The translations under genes were made by a program, and so were the position numbers. 64,000 nt of DNA from Paragorgia papillata (lineage: Eukaryota > Cnidaria > Anthozoa > Scleralcyonacea > Coralliidae), in contig JAWNZC010000119.1 in the NCBI GenBank assembly GCA_035771165.1, forward strand, positions 124,001 to 188,000, in the 5' to 3' direction. The notes beneath the pieces were generated by a model that did no database searches, was not told the origin of the DNA, and saw nothing but the letters and a program-made list of their open reading frames with translations. Position 1 is the first letter of the stretch. Every line of letters begins with the position of its first letter. Shown piece after piece: positions 11,601 through 22,218 of the stretch.

Positions 11601-14315
11601 ATGAATGTTTAATAAGTATCTTTAACTACGGATAAAACATTGATTAATAAAACATCAAGGTTTTATCAAAGTTAATAGGCACTAGTGCCTCAAATTGAGC
11701 TTTTTCTGACTGTAAATGATCTTATCTCACGTTTTCTACGACTCTTAAACAAAGTGTTCATCATTTACACTTAGAATTTGATAAGTAAGTTAAAATATTC
11801 GCGTCCGATCTTTATGATCGGCTCATATTTTAACTATTACTTAAAGATGCTGATTAAACATTCATTTCTTTTGAATTTTCTTCATGAATTATTGATGAAT
11901 TTGATAAATAATTTTACAGACACAGTAAGCCAAACAAATTGCTTAACATCCAAAATTTTCTCCATGTTACACCTTGATGAGTTTTGTTCTTAGAGGGAAT
12001 GTCAGCAAGAAATATGTTTATAAAATAAAAAATAAATCTGTAACAGGCCGTTAGAACAATTAAGATAAATTTATTTGATAAATCTGGGATGTGTTTGCAG
12101 TGGCATAGCCAGGATCAAACTTTTGGGGGAGCAACGGAAAATTTGGGGGTTGTAGTTTTAGATGCGAATTATCAAGCATTAGATGGTGTAGAATCATGGC
12201 TTTGGCCGCGACCAATCATCAATGTAGGGGGTATGGGGGCATCGTCCATCCCCGAAGAAGATTTTGAGTTTTCGAAGCCCTGTGAGGGCATTTCCCGCGA
12301 TTTCTGAGAGGAATTTTCTCTTGTTGAGCGTAATTCTGCGCAGTTTAACCAATGAAACTTCATGTGACAGTGTATCAGCATCACGATTATCATTAGCAAC
12401 AGAAACAAACTTCAAATTTCAAAGAAGCAAAAGTTCTTACTTGAATTTAGCGTCAGACATTCAGGAGACTGGGGGGGAGGGCAAACGTGTAGTTGGCATT
12501 GAACTCTAAGTAGACTGGAACGATAACTCGCTTGCACGTTTTGGTTATAAATCCATGTCCTATTTACACGAATTTTTATCCTTAGGTTAGGGTGTGTGTG
12601 TTGGGGTAAGGCTTTCATGAAGTACCTGGGTTATGTAGGACATGGAATTATTATTACCCACGTTTTGAAGCCAAAAATGGCGGACATGGGGGCCGCCATG
12701 CACGTCAACCCCAGTCCCTTTTACTGTATAACCGAGAGAAAATGAAGCTGAATTTAGTGAAATGGTTTGCAAAAACAGCTTGAAATCAAAGAAAAACTAA
12801 ACTTGTTAACCACTTTTAGGCTTAAATCAAATTCCAATATACCGTAGAGTAGGTGAACACTGACATGACGAGTAAAAACAAGAAAAACAGTAAAAATATA
12901 AGCTCTCAAATGAAAGTCAACAATACGCAACCAAAATTGCCATTGGTTTGGACAAATATAAAGAAAATACATATGAAACCCAGGTTTAAAATGAAGAGGT
13001 TGTTTATAAAAACAGTTGGGTTTTAAATTTCTCAATTTTCAGTAGGAAAAAAATAACAAAATGCACTTTACCGTGTGTTATTACAGCTCTGGAATTACTC
13101 TTCGTATCGAAAAATGTCAGATTTAGCATTTCCACAACTGAAACTTGAGTTAAAGCTATAATTTAGCATTATCTTATTACTAATTCTTGGCATGACAACC
13201 TTCAAACGTTTGAGATAACAAAGAAAAATAAGAGAAACCTGCATTTTCCGTACGAGTTTCGGACTCGAATTTTCCTTTTGTTCGGTAGATATTTCGTCGT
13301 TCAATCCATTTTCGTGAGGTATCATCGGTTTCAAATTATGAAGCTTAACCATCTAATAAAACCATCCCACAAGCGGGATGTTAAACTTGGACACATAAAG
13401 CTAAAAATCCTATAGGGGTGTTGTGGTCGGGGTATGAGAGGTGGCACGTTTTTCCGGAGGGTTGTGATTAGGTTTAGGGTTTCCGGGGGGCGTGATTAGG
13501 TTTAGGGTTTCCAGGGGGTGGTATGGGGGTGAGGTTTCGTTTAAAAAGGTTGTCCAATCAGATGGTGGTTTTAATAGTTGGTTAAGCTTCATAATTTGAA
13601 GGAAATGATAGCTCTTTTCGTGGATAGAAATTGTTCAGGTACAAGGCCGATAAGCCCAATACATACTAGCTTCTTCGTTATCATCTATAAAAAACTTTAG
13701 GTCTAAAAAATGGTTGTTTTTTCCAGCGAGTTTTCAGTTTTTCATTGTGCACTTCATAGGTTCTGTTGACGTGCAATGGCTACCCCCAGCGGCCGGAAGT
13801 TTGACTTCACTCAATCATAGGGCCTGTCTTATGGAGTTAGCGTTCCAGTTTATTTAGAGTGAGAGTTCACTGGTAGTTGGTGGGGCCCAGGCCCCCCTAG
13901 CCCCCCCTTGGCTACGCCACTGAGTGTTTGTCATTGAGTACTGTAAAAAAACTCAAATAGAACAGATTGTTGTTGAGTAAAAATTTAATTGTATTTTATT
14001 TAAGGTTGTGATGAATGGAAACGGTCCAACTCCTCGTTTTTGTTCTCGCTACAAAATAAAGATAACTTGCTGCCATTTAGATCAGTGGTGTATAGAAACA
14101 ACGAATATGCAATACACAGCAATCCTAGCTATGGACCAACCTTTGGTGGTGATCTTTACATCAGTAATGACTCCAATCTCAATCAAGAATCATACTCCTA
14201 CCTTGGCGACACATATCAACAACCGCCAGGATACCGATACAACACTAAACAAACCAACTCCCTTCTGGCTGGAAGTTACAGCTTTACTCCAACTGAAATA
14301 GAAGTATTTTACTAA
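7578..14315 (+). CDS. TRIM (RBCC) plus TLDc gene, three exons, apparently disrupted
   Basis: The exons are 7578-8682, 10688-10937 and 14005-14315, about 555 codons. Exon 1 encodes a C3HC4 RING (C20, C23, C36, H38, C41, C44, C66, C69), two B-boxes (about 108-144 and 169-202) and a long coiled coil (about 215-330). Exons 2 and 3 encode a TLDc domain ending FTPTEIEVFY. TRIM proteins are usually RING E3 ubiquitin ligases, and TLDc domains are linked to oxidation resistance and V-ATPase regulation in other proteins. The joint function here is unknown. Two lesions are visible: TAA at codon 33 (7674-7676) between RT and LPC, and a one-base frame conflict at the exon 2/3 junction. Removing one G from the GGGG run at 10932-10935 would restore the frame. 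The gene may be a recent pseudogene, or the lesions may be assembly errors. Confidence 0.85.
8717..10541 (+). repeat. 18-bp G-rich minisatellite in TRIM-TLDc intron 1
   Basis: About 100 copies of a unit like GGGGGCTTATTAGAGGGA fill the intron. The G runs vary from 3 to 9 bases. The + (sense) strand is almost C-poor and carries a G-run pair in every unit, so the transcript is rich in potential G-quadruplex runs. Confidence 0.97.
10688..10937 (+). CDS. TRIM-TLDc exon 2 (N-terminal half of TLDc)
   Basis: The acceptor TTTATTTAG precedes 10688. The phase-1 junction gives A-D-H-P-M and continues in frame. The segment WHLCYRAGRDGWSAQDFH, followed by GPTVTLVK and IFGGYSDQ, is a clear TLDc signature. 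The donor is GAG|GTAAAT at 10937/10938, leaving phase 2, which does not match the next exon. Confidence 0.88.
10961..11914. mobile_element. 0.95-kb foldback in TRIM-TLDc intron 2
   Basis: The outer arms (10961-11060 and 11800-11914) carry the CATTAATAATTCATGAAG motif and GATCGGACGCGAATATT. The inner arms of about 155 bp (11084-11240 and 11626-11782) are nearly perfect inverses, sharing GGCACTAGTGCC. At the centre (11456-11550) is a third palindrome with apex CTCGCCTGCGGCTCG. No coding frame was found. Confidence 0.85.
12543..12658 (+). mobile_element. hAT-like MITE, GGTTATAAATCC family
   Basis: The 116-bp copy is flanked by the perfect 8-bp duplication CACGTTTT (12535-12542 and 12659-12666). 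It is nested inside the larger hAT-like element. Confidence 0.95.
13330..13610. mobile_element. TIR element nested in the hAT-like element
   Basis: TTATGAAGCTTAACCATC and its inverse TGGTTAAGCTTCATAA bound about 280 bp. The interior has two copies of GATTAGGTTTAGGGTTTCC. A related inverted stretch occurs near 41556-41620. Confidence 0.6.
14005..14315 (+). CDS. TRIM-TLDc exon 3 (C-terminal half of TLDc)
   Basis: The acceptor is ATTTTATTTAAG before 14005. The productive frame (codons from 14007) gives CDEWKRSNSSFLFSL, then NPSYGPTFGGDLYIS, YQQPPGYRY and SLLAGSYSF, ending VFY and TAA at 14313-14315. These are standard TLDc C-terminal motifs. The frame needs a phase-1 join, whereas exon 2 ends in phase 2. 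Confidence 0.88.
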
Positions 14316-14316
14316 T

Positions 14317-14503
14317 AATCGAAATATAGTAAGGTTAGATATACTGCCGAAACAGAGAACGTAGTCTGACGTTTCGAGCGAAGGCCCTTCGTCAGAGAAA
14401 CGTAAACACACTCTTTACGTTTCTCTGACGAAGGGCCTTCGCTCGAAACGTTAGACTACGTTCTCTGTTTCGGCAGTATATCTAACCTTACTATATTTCG
14501 ATT
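14317..14503. repeat. Near-perfect 90-bp-arm palindrome just after the TRIM-TLDc stop
   Basis: Arms 14317-14406 and 14414-14503 are inverse copies with a single mismatch, separated by the 7-nt loop CACACTC. The palindrome starts one base after the TAA, so a transcript would carry a 90-bp hairpin in its 3' UTR. The arms contain GACGTTTCGAGCGAAGG, a relative of the GAAACGTC motif in the 120-bp satellite. Confidence 0.95.
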
Positions 14504-14567
14504 GTTGTTTCTACACTGCCTACGCAGCACGCTACTTTTATTCACTATTTTACTAACAGGTGCTTTA

Positions 14568-15159
14568 GGGGGCGATTACATGGACCGGGCTGGACCGGTT
14601 AACCGGGTAGCCCGCTTTATATATAAAACGCATGTTGTTTTAATATTTCGATTACATGGCAAGCAGGCTAGCCCGGTTTGCTGGGATCCCAGTTGTGGCA
14701 AGCGGGCTAGCCCGGTTAACCGGGATGAAAATGTCCATGTAATCGTTTTCATCCCGGCAAACCGGGCTGAAAAACTGTTGAACTCGCTTCGATACGCGTT
14801 CGTTTGCTTGACTGTGTGAATAAATAGTGCTGAAAGGAACTGAAATAGAACATCAACGTTGTTTGTGTGTTTCGTGATCAAAGCGAAGATTTAATAAATT
14901 AATTAGTCGTCGTGAAGACGCTTTCCTGGGTTAGCTAAGACTTTAACAGTCTTTTTATTAACGATGGGCTTACAAAATAAATAATAGACTAATTAGTGTA
15001 AAACTGAAGTAAAACTAACGTAACTGTGCCCTTATTTACTTGATAATTGCGAATTTCGGACTGAAATCATCCCGGCTTACCGGGCCAGCCCGCTCTATGT
15101 AATCGTTTCGTAAACTCAGCCCGGTTAACCGGGCTAGCTCGGTCCATGTAATCGCCCCC
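14568..15159. mobile_element. 592-bp TIR element with TA duplication
   Basis: GGGGGCGATTACATGGACCG and its near-inverse at 15140-15159 bound the element, and TA lies on both sides. Inside are repeated CCCGGTTAACCGGG-type dyads and four GATTACATGG or inverse words. The terminal motif recurs in the partial element at 20424. Confidence 0.8.
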
Positions 15160-15179
15160 TAAGTGTTAAGGTTAAGGTT

Positions 15180-15490
15180 TTTATTAAACTTCAAAAACTC
15201 ATTAATAATTCATGAGGAAAACACAAAGGAAATCAGTACCATGTCCGTCAGAAAGAATACTAACTTTTATATAAAGAATATTAATGAACATACAATTTTA
15301 TATAAAGAATACTAATGAACATACAATTTTATATAAAGAGTACTAATGAACATAACATCCATGACGAATCGTTTTTGAAGCCATTCAGAACACTCGCATC
15401 ACGTGTTTTATCAGATCTAAAACACTCGGGCTGCGCCCTCGTGGTTTTAAATCTGATAAAACACTCCTGCTCGTGTTTTAAATATTACTT
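15180..15490. mobile_element. Foldback-type repeat with CATTAATAATTCATGAG and CTCG apex
   Basis: AAACTCATTAATAATTCATG, AAACACAAAGGAAATCA and a GTTTTATCAGATC palindrome with apex ACTCGGGCTGCGCCCTCG occur together. Related inverted copies are at 34100-34345 and 55180-55410. A 33-bp unit ATATAAAGAATACTAATG is triplicated at 15256-15352. Confidence 0.65.
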
Positions 15491-15784
15491 AACATTTTCT
15501 GATCAGGCTATTTGGAGGACCCACTGTTTTTTTCCAGTAATAATCAATTTAATTGTTACTAATCTTTCATAAGTTCAACATAGGTCACCTGGGAAGAAAC
15601 ACTAGAGAGAAGATCTTGGATATTAAGTTCAATTGCGTTCTATAGTAGAGTTGGAATTTGTGTTATTCCCTTTTCTGTCCTTACTTGTCCTTAGTCCTCA
15701 CTGTAAACCATTTTTCTTTTGAGACCATACCGTTTGCCGGTATGTAAATAACCTGTTGGTGGTTATATGCATGTTGTTTTCCGA

Positions 15785-15850
15785 TATGGTGTTCGTAAAG
15801 GTATTCGTAAAGGTATATTCGTAAAGATGTTGGCAGTGGCGTAGCTAGGA
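15785..15850 (+). repeat. Small GTATTCGTAAAGGT cluster and a CAGTGGCGTAGC end
   Basis: Three units related to the 18-bp minisatellite at 18008 end abruptly at CAGTGGCGTAGCTAGG (15834), the left terminus of a hAT-like element. No matching right end was found. Confidence 0.55.
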
Positions 15851-16223
15851 ATTTTGAGCGGTGGGGCAAACGTTCTATATTTGCGACAAGTGGACTGGTC
15901 ACATGGGCCTGACCAGAATTTTGTGTGGTCATACGTTTTCATTTTATTCATTTATTTACTTGTCTTTTAAGTGACTTTATGGGACTATTCGATATAAAAT
16001 AAAGAAATGGGCGATCTTCCATTATGTTCTGTCAATATCTTCACATGTTTTATTATTTATTATTTCTCGTTTATTTCGCTTCTTGTAATCAGTACAGGAT
16101 TAAATTGTAAGCGATTTACAAGTTACTTAAACTATTTTATGCTTATACTAGGATAATTTTATTTACAAAAATATATATATATACTGTGTGAAAGAAAGAT
16201 ATTATAAGTTAAAATTATTGTTA

Positions 16224-16550
16224 CTATTTATATCTATATTTTAAATTTTTTTTGCATCTATCAGTCCGGATCTTTCTTACTCCTATTTGGTTCTGGTTTC
16301 CTGATCTTAAGGTATAACCGTGCGTGTTCGTATAGGATGTTTTCGTTAAATGATGTAGAGTATGGGACGGATCTTTAAGTTTATTCATATACTTCTTACA
16401 TAGGTCTACTCTCTTGTCCTTAAGACTTTCTAAATTAGAGGTCTTTAATGCTTCGCCATAGTCACTACCAGGATATATAATTCGAAGGGCCCTTTTCTGT
16501 ACTCTTTCCAGTTTGTCGCTTAGGTACTGTGAGAGGTCAGACCAGGGTAC
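16224..16550 (-). pseudogene. LINE reverse transcriptase C-terminal fragment
   Basis: Read on the - strand, an open frame of about 109 codons encodes LSDKLERVQKRALRIIYPG followed by ESLKDKRVDLCKKYMNKL and ends at TAG. The phrase LERVQKRALRII is typical of the region after the reverse transcriptase domain in CR1/L2-like and related non-LTR elements. The 5' part is missing, so this is a truncated insertion. The sequence below it, to about 16030, is AT-rich and may be its 3' UTR. Confidence 0.85.
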
Positions 16551-16887
16551 GAGGTTGGTACGGAATATGATGATGCACAGCTATCATTTCACTGTGGTAC
16601 CTATCATTGTGCCTTTTTCTGTAGTCGCTGTCAAAGGTCATTTCAGTGGCATACAACGCGCACTTTGCGGCTTGAAATTGAATAATACTGCTTAATCTGC
16701 GTGCCGTAGTGCCGTATCACGTTAGTCACTGACTCACTCTAAAAGCATATAATCTACTAATCTAGTTTACTCAATTCAGTATGTAATATGTATTCTGAAT
16801 GTATAAATTATTTACATATGTCACTTAGTCACTTACTTGTTTATATTGATGAGAAATGATGTTTTTTAGAATTTAAAGTGCCTTTTT

Positions 16888-17192
16888 CATGGTTGAGGAT
16901 TTTACATATTTAGGATATTTGGAACCTTCTGAGAAGATTTGTAATATATCTTCCTTTCCTGGAATTTCATCTTCATGGACTTTATTGCCATTGAAGTTGA
17001 CGGAAGTGACGTCAAAAGAGGAATTTGTCTATACAAAAACCACTTTACAGATTCCTCCTTTGACGTCATTTCCGTCAACTTTCACAGCAAAAAAAGTCCA
17101 TGAAGATGAAATATCAGAAAAGGAAGATATATTACAAATCTGCTCAGAAGGTTCCAAGTATCCTAAATATGTAAAATCCCAAAATCCATGAT
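16888..17192. mobile_element. Foldback of about 300 bp
   Basis: ATTTTACATATTTAGGATA at the left is inverted as TATCCTAAATATGTAAAAT at the right, and the arms continue through TTGACGGAAGTGACGTCAAA near the centre. A 100-codon frame through the palindrome is a by-product of the inverted structure. Confidence 0.85.
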
Positions 17193-17578
17193 ATACGCAC
17201 TTTAAGACTTAGTTATTGCACTGATCACAGTTAATAGAATAGTTCACGGATTGAGACTTGATTTGCGACTTGAAACTCATATTTCATCGGAACAGCTGTC
17301 TGTTGTCAACCTGTGAAAAGGATCTGTTAGCACTTCGCATTTTGTAATCGCATGTAACGTGACCCGACACTTTGTCACCAGTTTATGACTCATGCGTTTC
17401 CCTTGACTTTTCGCAACAAACATCATTCAGTTTCTTGGAAAAACCGAAAGTAAAAAGTTATTATTTATAAAAAATACAATAACATGAGTGTGCATTAAAG
17501 TCGTGCTGGATCAATTCGCCGTCTTCGACCATCCGATTTTCCGACAGGCATCAAAATTGTCCGACAAACAACTCTCAG

Positions 17579-18007
17579 AGGTCCGCAACTAGAAAGGCCA
17601 AAAAAAAGGGCAAAAAAAGGGCAAAGTCGTTCAGTATTCTAAACAATTTGGGACTAGAAGCCAAAGCAGAGATTCTAGGGGGGTCCGGGGCATGCTCCCC
17701 CGGAAAATTTTTGAATTTTGGGTCTCTGAAACGGCATTTCCTGCATTTTGAGGACGCTTTTCTCGTATTTTCGGTTGCGGAAATTTTAATTTTGGTCTCG
17801 CATTATTTAAAATATATCATAATTATATTCAGCCTAGCTGACGCCCGGGCCCACTGCTAGAAGCCTCTAAATTGTATTGCGTACTACAACAGACGATTAA
17901 TTATCTGTTTATGTAATATGAGTAATGTCTAACCTAGTATTAGAGGTCTCACAAAAAGGGCAGGGGTTGCAACCCCCCAACCCCCCCCCCCCCTAGTTGC
18001 GCGCCTG
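17579..18007. mobile_element. Inverted copy of the CAGGGGCGCAACTAG element
   Basis: The order of blocks is the inverse of 5583-6019, ending CCTAGTTGCGCGCCTG. The left end GAGGTCCGCAACTAG is decayed. It abuts the 18-bp minisatellite directly. Confidence 0.75.
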
Positions 18008-18817
18008 GGTATATTCGTAAAGGTATTGGTATTCATAAAGGTGTTGGTATTCGTAAAGGTGTTGATATTCGTAAAGGTGTTGGTATTCGTAAAGGTATTG
18101 GTATTCGTAAAGGTGTTGATATTCGTAAAGGTGTTGATATTCGTAAAGGTGTTGATATTCCTAAAGGTGTTGATATTCGTAAAGGTGTTGGTATTCGTAA
18201 AGGTGTTGGTATTCGTAAAGGTGTTGGTATTCGTAAAGGTGTTGGTATTCGTAAAGGTGTTGGTATTCGTAAAGGTGTTGGTATTCGTAAAGGTGTTGAT
18301 ATTCGTAAAGGTGTTGGTATTCGTAAAGGTGTTGGTATTCGTAAAGGTGTTGGTATTCGTAAAGGTATTGGTATTCGTAAAGGTATTGGTATTCGTAAAG
18401 GTGTTGGTATTCGTAAAGGTGTTGGTATTCGTAAAGGTGTTGGTATTCGTAAAGGTGTTGGTATTCGTAAAGGTGTTGGTATTCGTAAAGGTGTTGGTAT
18501 TCGTAAAGGTGTTGATATTCGTAAAGGTGTTGGTATTCGTAAAGGTGTTGGTATTCGTAAAGGTGTTGGTATTCGTAAAGGTATTGGTATTCGTAAAGGT
18601 GTTGGTATTCGTAAAGGTGTTGGTATTCGTAAAGGTGTTGGTATTCGTAAAGGTGTTGGTATTCGTAAAGGTGTTGGTATTCGTAAAGGTGTTGATATTC
18701 GTAAAGGTGTTGGTATTCGTAAAGGTTTTGGTATTCGTAAAGGTGTTGGTATTCGTAAAGGTGTTGGTATTCGTAAAGGTGTTGGTATTCGTAAAGGTGT
18801 TGGTATTCGTAAAGGTA
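18008..18817 (+). repeat. 18-bp minisatellite, about 45 copies
   Basis: The unit GGTGTTGGTATTCGTAAA repeats with very few variants (GATATT for GGTATT, ATTGG for GTTGG). Because 18 is a multiple of 3 and the unit lacks stops, both strands show open frames of 288-310 codons. These are artefacts of periodicity. Confidence 0.98.
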
Positions 18818-19107
18818 AGCCCTGGGGGAACAGCTTGGTATTTTTTTGTCAAAAAAAACATGGAATCTAGGGATATTTTGAGGCTAGATTGAAATTCTTA
18901 AAAAATTCCAATATGGGCAAGTCTGTTTGCAATACGCGCGGCAATACTTCGAAATGGCGGCCACAATTTATATCCAAGGATTGGAAAAATTCAACAAAGA
19001 TAAAGACGCCTCAATAAATAACTAATGTAAGAATTTATAATACCAAAAATTCTAAAAAATTTATTTTCTTCAAAATCGTGATGAAAATTCTCATTCTAGT
19101 CCAACCC

Positions 19108-19333
19108 CAATCTCGTTCCCAGAGCCCACGTTCCCCACCCGGGAAATGAGAGACTCTGGGATAATCCGTTTCACATCGATATTTCATTGGCTGATGAACA
19201 CAGTGAACTCTATATAACTCTTCTTCCGGATAACAAGAATCCTGTGATGGCGTGAACGGATTATCCCAAGTCTCTCGTTTCCCGCCCGCTGGGTAAGGGG
19301 AACGTGGGCTCTGGGAACGAGATTGGTGGATTG
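19108..19333. mobile_element. MULE-like MITE, intact copy
   Basis: Termini CAATCTCGTTCCCAGAGCCC and inverse, with the 9-bp duplication GTCCAACCC at 19099-19107 and 19334-19342. It is the uninterrupted relative of 4809-5133. Confidence 0.88.
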
Positions 19334-19342
19334 GTCCAACCC

Positions 19343-20105
19343 ATATAATATCCGTCACCTGTGACGGATTGACTTTTGGCTTGAAATAATGAGACGCCAT
19401 GAAGTATTACCCGAGCGCTTCATGCATCTCAACAACTCAACAAGAAGAAAATGGCTTTTATTTGCAATATATAAGCGAAATCAACGAAAATTTAGACTCT
19501 AACAATTCCTAAAGTAAGTATAAGCATTTGTCTGTTGTAATTATTTCGTAGATTAGCAATAATTTGGTAAAATTTGACGAAAACCAATTGTAGCAATTTT
19601 GAAAGTACCAATTTTGTTAAATATTTAATTTTCAAATATTAAATATTCCCTGATTTAAACAAGTACCAATTTTGAAAATGAGACTCTTTTCTAGTCTTTT
19701 GCGGCTGACATTACCGCCAGAAATAGGTGATAAGTCAGTAATTAATGCTTTAATAGTGAAATAAAACTCCTTTAGAAACACAGGATATGGTATATATTGT
19801 GTAGAAGCCAACAGTATTAATTAAATTACAACACACAAAATTCCATTTTCTGCCTGCAATATTGAACGAAAATGGCAATGGTTAATGACCACACCAGGTG
19901 TTCAACAAATTTTTCTTTATTGATAGCATGAAAAATAGATGCTGTAGCTTGTTTGCTATTACGATAATTTCACACGGAGAAGATGGAAAAAGCTATTCTA
20001 GATGTTCAAATTTTGAAATCCCCCCTGGACCCCCCTCGAGGACCTTAGCCCCTGTGTCGGGGAATTCCTGGCACCACCCCTGTGACAATGAGTTAAATTA
20101 AACCA
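19343..20105. other. No gene recognised
   Basis: AT-rich sequence without a supported frame. A short piece at 20010-20085 (CCCCCCTGGACCCCCCTCGA) resembles the GGGGCATGCCCC family. Confidence 0.5.
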
Positions 20106-20109
20106 TATT

Positions 20110-20412
20110 ACAGTCAAATTGGATGTTCTTTACTGCGCGACGTTGCAATATTGACAGCAATATTGAGTTGCAAACGATACACAGCAACTCCTTGGCAAGT
20201 TGCTAAAAATTCGCATTTTAAATATCGAATTTTGCATAACATGAAGTTTACTTAGAGTTAGTTGTTCTGACTTTCAATAGAACTTCATGTTGTGTGAAGT
20301 TCAATATTTAAAATGCAAATTTTTAGCAACTTTCCCAGAAATCACCATGTACAGTTTGCAAGGTCAATATTGCAAGGTCACACAGGAAAGAACATTTGGT
20401 TTGACTGTAAAT
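20110..20412. mobile_element. Foldback, ACAGTCAAA-GGATGTTCT family, copy 1
   Basis: TTACAGTCAAATTGGATGTT at the left is answered by AACATTTGGTTTGACTGTAA at the right. A related but larger copy spans about 23190-23835. Confidence 0.75.
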
Positions 20413-20423
20413 ATCAGAAATTA

Positions 20424-20640
20424 AGGGGGTGATTACATGGGCGATTTCAGCCCACTGATGACTGGTCTGAAAATTCCATCCCGGGTAATGCAAACCAGGC
20501 TGAACTTTCAACCCAGGCTAAACTTTCAGCCCAGGTTGAAATTTTTCCATGTAATCGCTATGTTTGTATTACAAAGGTTTGATAAGAAGACCAGGTTGAA
20601 ATTTCAGCCTAGGGGCCAATTACATGGAGATTTTCAAGTA
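20424..20640. mobile_element. Partial element with GATTACATGG dyads
   Basis: AGGGGGTGATTACATGG resembles the left end at 14568. Inside, CCAGGCTGAACTTTCA-type units repeat three times and CCATGTAATCGC appears inverted at 20548. The right terminus is not clean. Confidence 0.5.
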
Positions 20641-21005
20641 TGATAAAATTAATTGAAAATTTTGTTATCAGAAATGAAGTATGATAAATTAAATATGTGA
20701 AATTGAAAAATTATCAGAAATAAAGTATGACAAACGAATTGAGAAATTATGAAAGTATGCAAAATTATGCTACGTTAATTATGAGATATTTGTTATCAGA
20801 AATAAAGTATGACAAATGAATTGAGAAATTAAGTATGCAAAATTATGCTAAACTTAATTATGAGAAATTTGTTATCAGAAATTAAGTATGATAAATTAAG
20901 TATGTGAAATTGAGAAATAATCAGAAATAAATTGACAAATTAAGTATGCAAAATTAGGTATGATAAATTATGCTAAGTTAATTATGAGAAATTAAGTATG
21001 ATAAT
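20641..21005. repeat. Degenerate AT-rich tandem region
   Basis: Variants of TATCAGAAATAAAGTATGA and AAATTAAGTATGCAAAATTA recur irregularly. Confidence 0.6.
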
Positions 21006-21015
21006 GCATAGTTAA

Positions 21016-21292
21016 TAGAAAATATACATGGTTTGGAAACCCAGCAAACTTCAAAGAGGTTAACAATCAAGCTACGATTCATGTTGAAAGGTACATGGTG
21101 CCAAATCCTTTGTTTTAGGTTTATTAATATTTAAACAGTACAGTTGAGTGATTGAACCCAAACGTTGCTATATACATAAAACACAATATAGTATATGTTC
21201 AGTAACCATGAAAGTGCAAAAATTTCCATAAACCTGAATAAAAACATTAAAAAATAACTTTTGTTGAGCTTCCAAACCATGTATATTTTCTG
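21016..21292. mobile_element. Foldback of about 280 bp
   Basis: AGAAAATATACATGGTTTGGA is inverted as TCCAAACCATGTATATTTTC, with AGTACAGTTGAGTG and other unpaired sequence between. Confidence 0.7.
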
Positions 21293-21817
21293 TTATTTAT
21301 AGGTTATTTTGAGGCCACAAGGGGATGTGATTTATTCACCGAGGGTGAAGAATGCACTTAATTTTCACATGGAAGAGGTTGACAGGAGTCACAATAGAAA
21401 ATAAATATAGAGGGGAATATTAATCTATTGTTTTGCCGGGGCTATTGAATATATTCCCCAAAAAGAACAAAGGAAACCGAGGCATGTGAAAATTAACTAT
21501 GGATAATGTAATTAAGAGATAAACATAATGAAGAGCTTTCTTTATTGTTTTTATTACATAATTATTATTAGTGCGAAGAGAATACAATTTTTCTTGCTTG
21601 GGATCACTCTTTCAAGAAAAATATCCATATTCATTTTTAGTATGACTTTTTTTACCACCAATTATCTAACCCTACAACCTAACAACTAGAGTAAAGAAAA
21701 ATAGAAAGAAATAACTTAATGAAAAATAGCAGAATGTGAGACAAATAAGAGCATTTTGTTTCCATTGAAAGTTGGTGAAAATGGCTGGTCAATCTAGCCA
21801 AATTGTCGATTTACTGT
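21293..21817. other. No gene recognised
   Basis: AT-rich sequence with no supported frame or repeat boundary. CACATGGAAG and CATGTGAAAATTAACTATG form a weak inverted pair near 21330-21500. Confidence 0.4.
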
Positions 21818-22091
21818 CGTGGCAATAGAAGCGTTCCTAAAATATCATTGCAATATATTCCTCAAGTTGATCAATTCATTTGATGAAAATTATTGCTAAC
21901 TTCCTGTTTTGAATTTGATTGGTTTCTGGTTTTTAAACAACCAATAAGAAACAGGATTATTTGCCAAACACCAATCAAATTCAAAAGATAATTCAAAACA
22001 GGAAGTTAGCAATAATTTTCATCAAATGAATTGATCAACTTGAGCAATGTATTGCAACAATATTTTAGGAACACTTCTATTGCCACGAGAG
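21818..22091. mobile_element. Foldback, CTTCCTGTTTTGAATTTGA family, intact copy
   Basis: CGTGGCAATAGAAGCGTTCC is inverted as GGAACACTTCTATTGCCACG, and GCTAACTTCCTGTTTTGAAT is inverted in the inner arms. The copy at 35575-36362 is the same element split by a LINE insertion. Confidence 0.85.
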
Positions 22092-22218
22092 TAAAAATGT
22101 AATACTAGAAGTTACTATCGCAAGTGAAGTGCTGCCTCAAATGGTAGGAATTTCCTTTAATATTAAGCTGTTACTCTGGATGATGAACCATACTGGACAA
22201 GTAGAGAAAACTCTACTT

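Larger units (their letters stand above)
12098..13922. mobile_element. 1.8-kb hAT-like element, CAGTGGC ends, non-autonomous
   Basis: CAGTGGCATAGCCAGG at the left and CTTGGCTACGCCACTG at the right form the terminal repeats. The flanks TGTGTTTG and AGTGTTTG match 7 of 8, consistent with an 8-bp hAT duplication. The element lies in intron 2 and contains the MITE at 12543-12658 and a second TIR structure at 13330-13610. No transposase frame is recognisable. Confidence 0.75.

Noticed and set aside
13440..13520. Telomere-like TTTAGGG repeats
   Set aside because: Only two TTTAGGGTTTCC units spaced by other sequence are present inside a transposon.
16889..17191. 100-codon frame
   Set aside because: It runs through both arms of a palindrome and has no recognisable domain.
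17929..18892. Long open frames of 288 and 310 codons on opposite strands
   Set aside because: Both are translations of the 18-bp minisatellite (unit length divisible by 3, no stops). They lack a start context or non-repeat domain.
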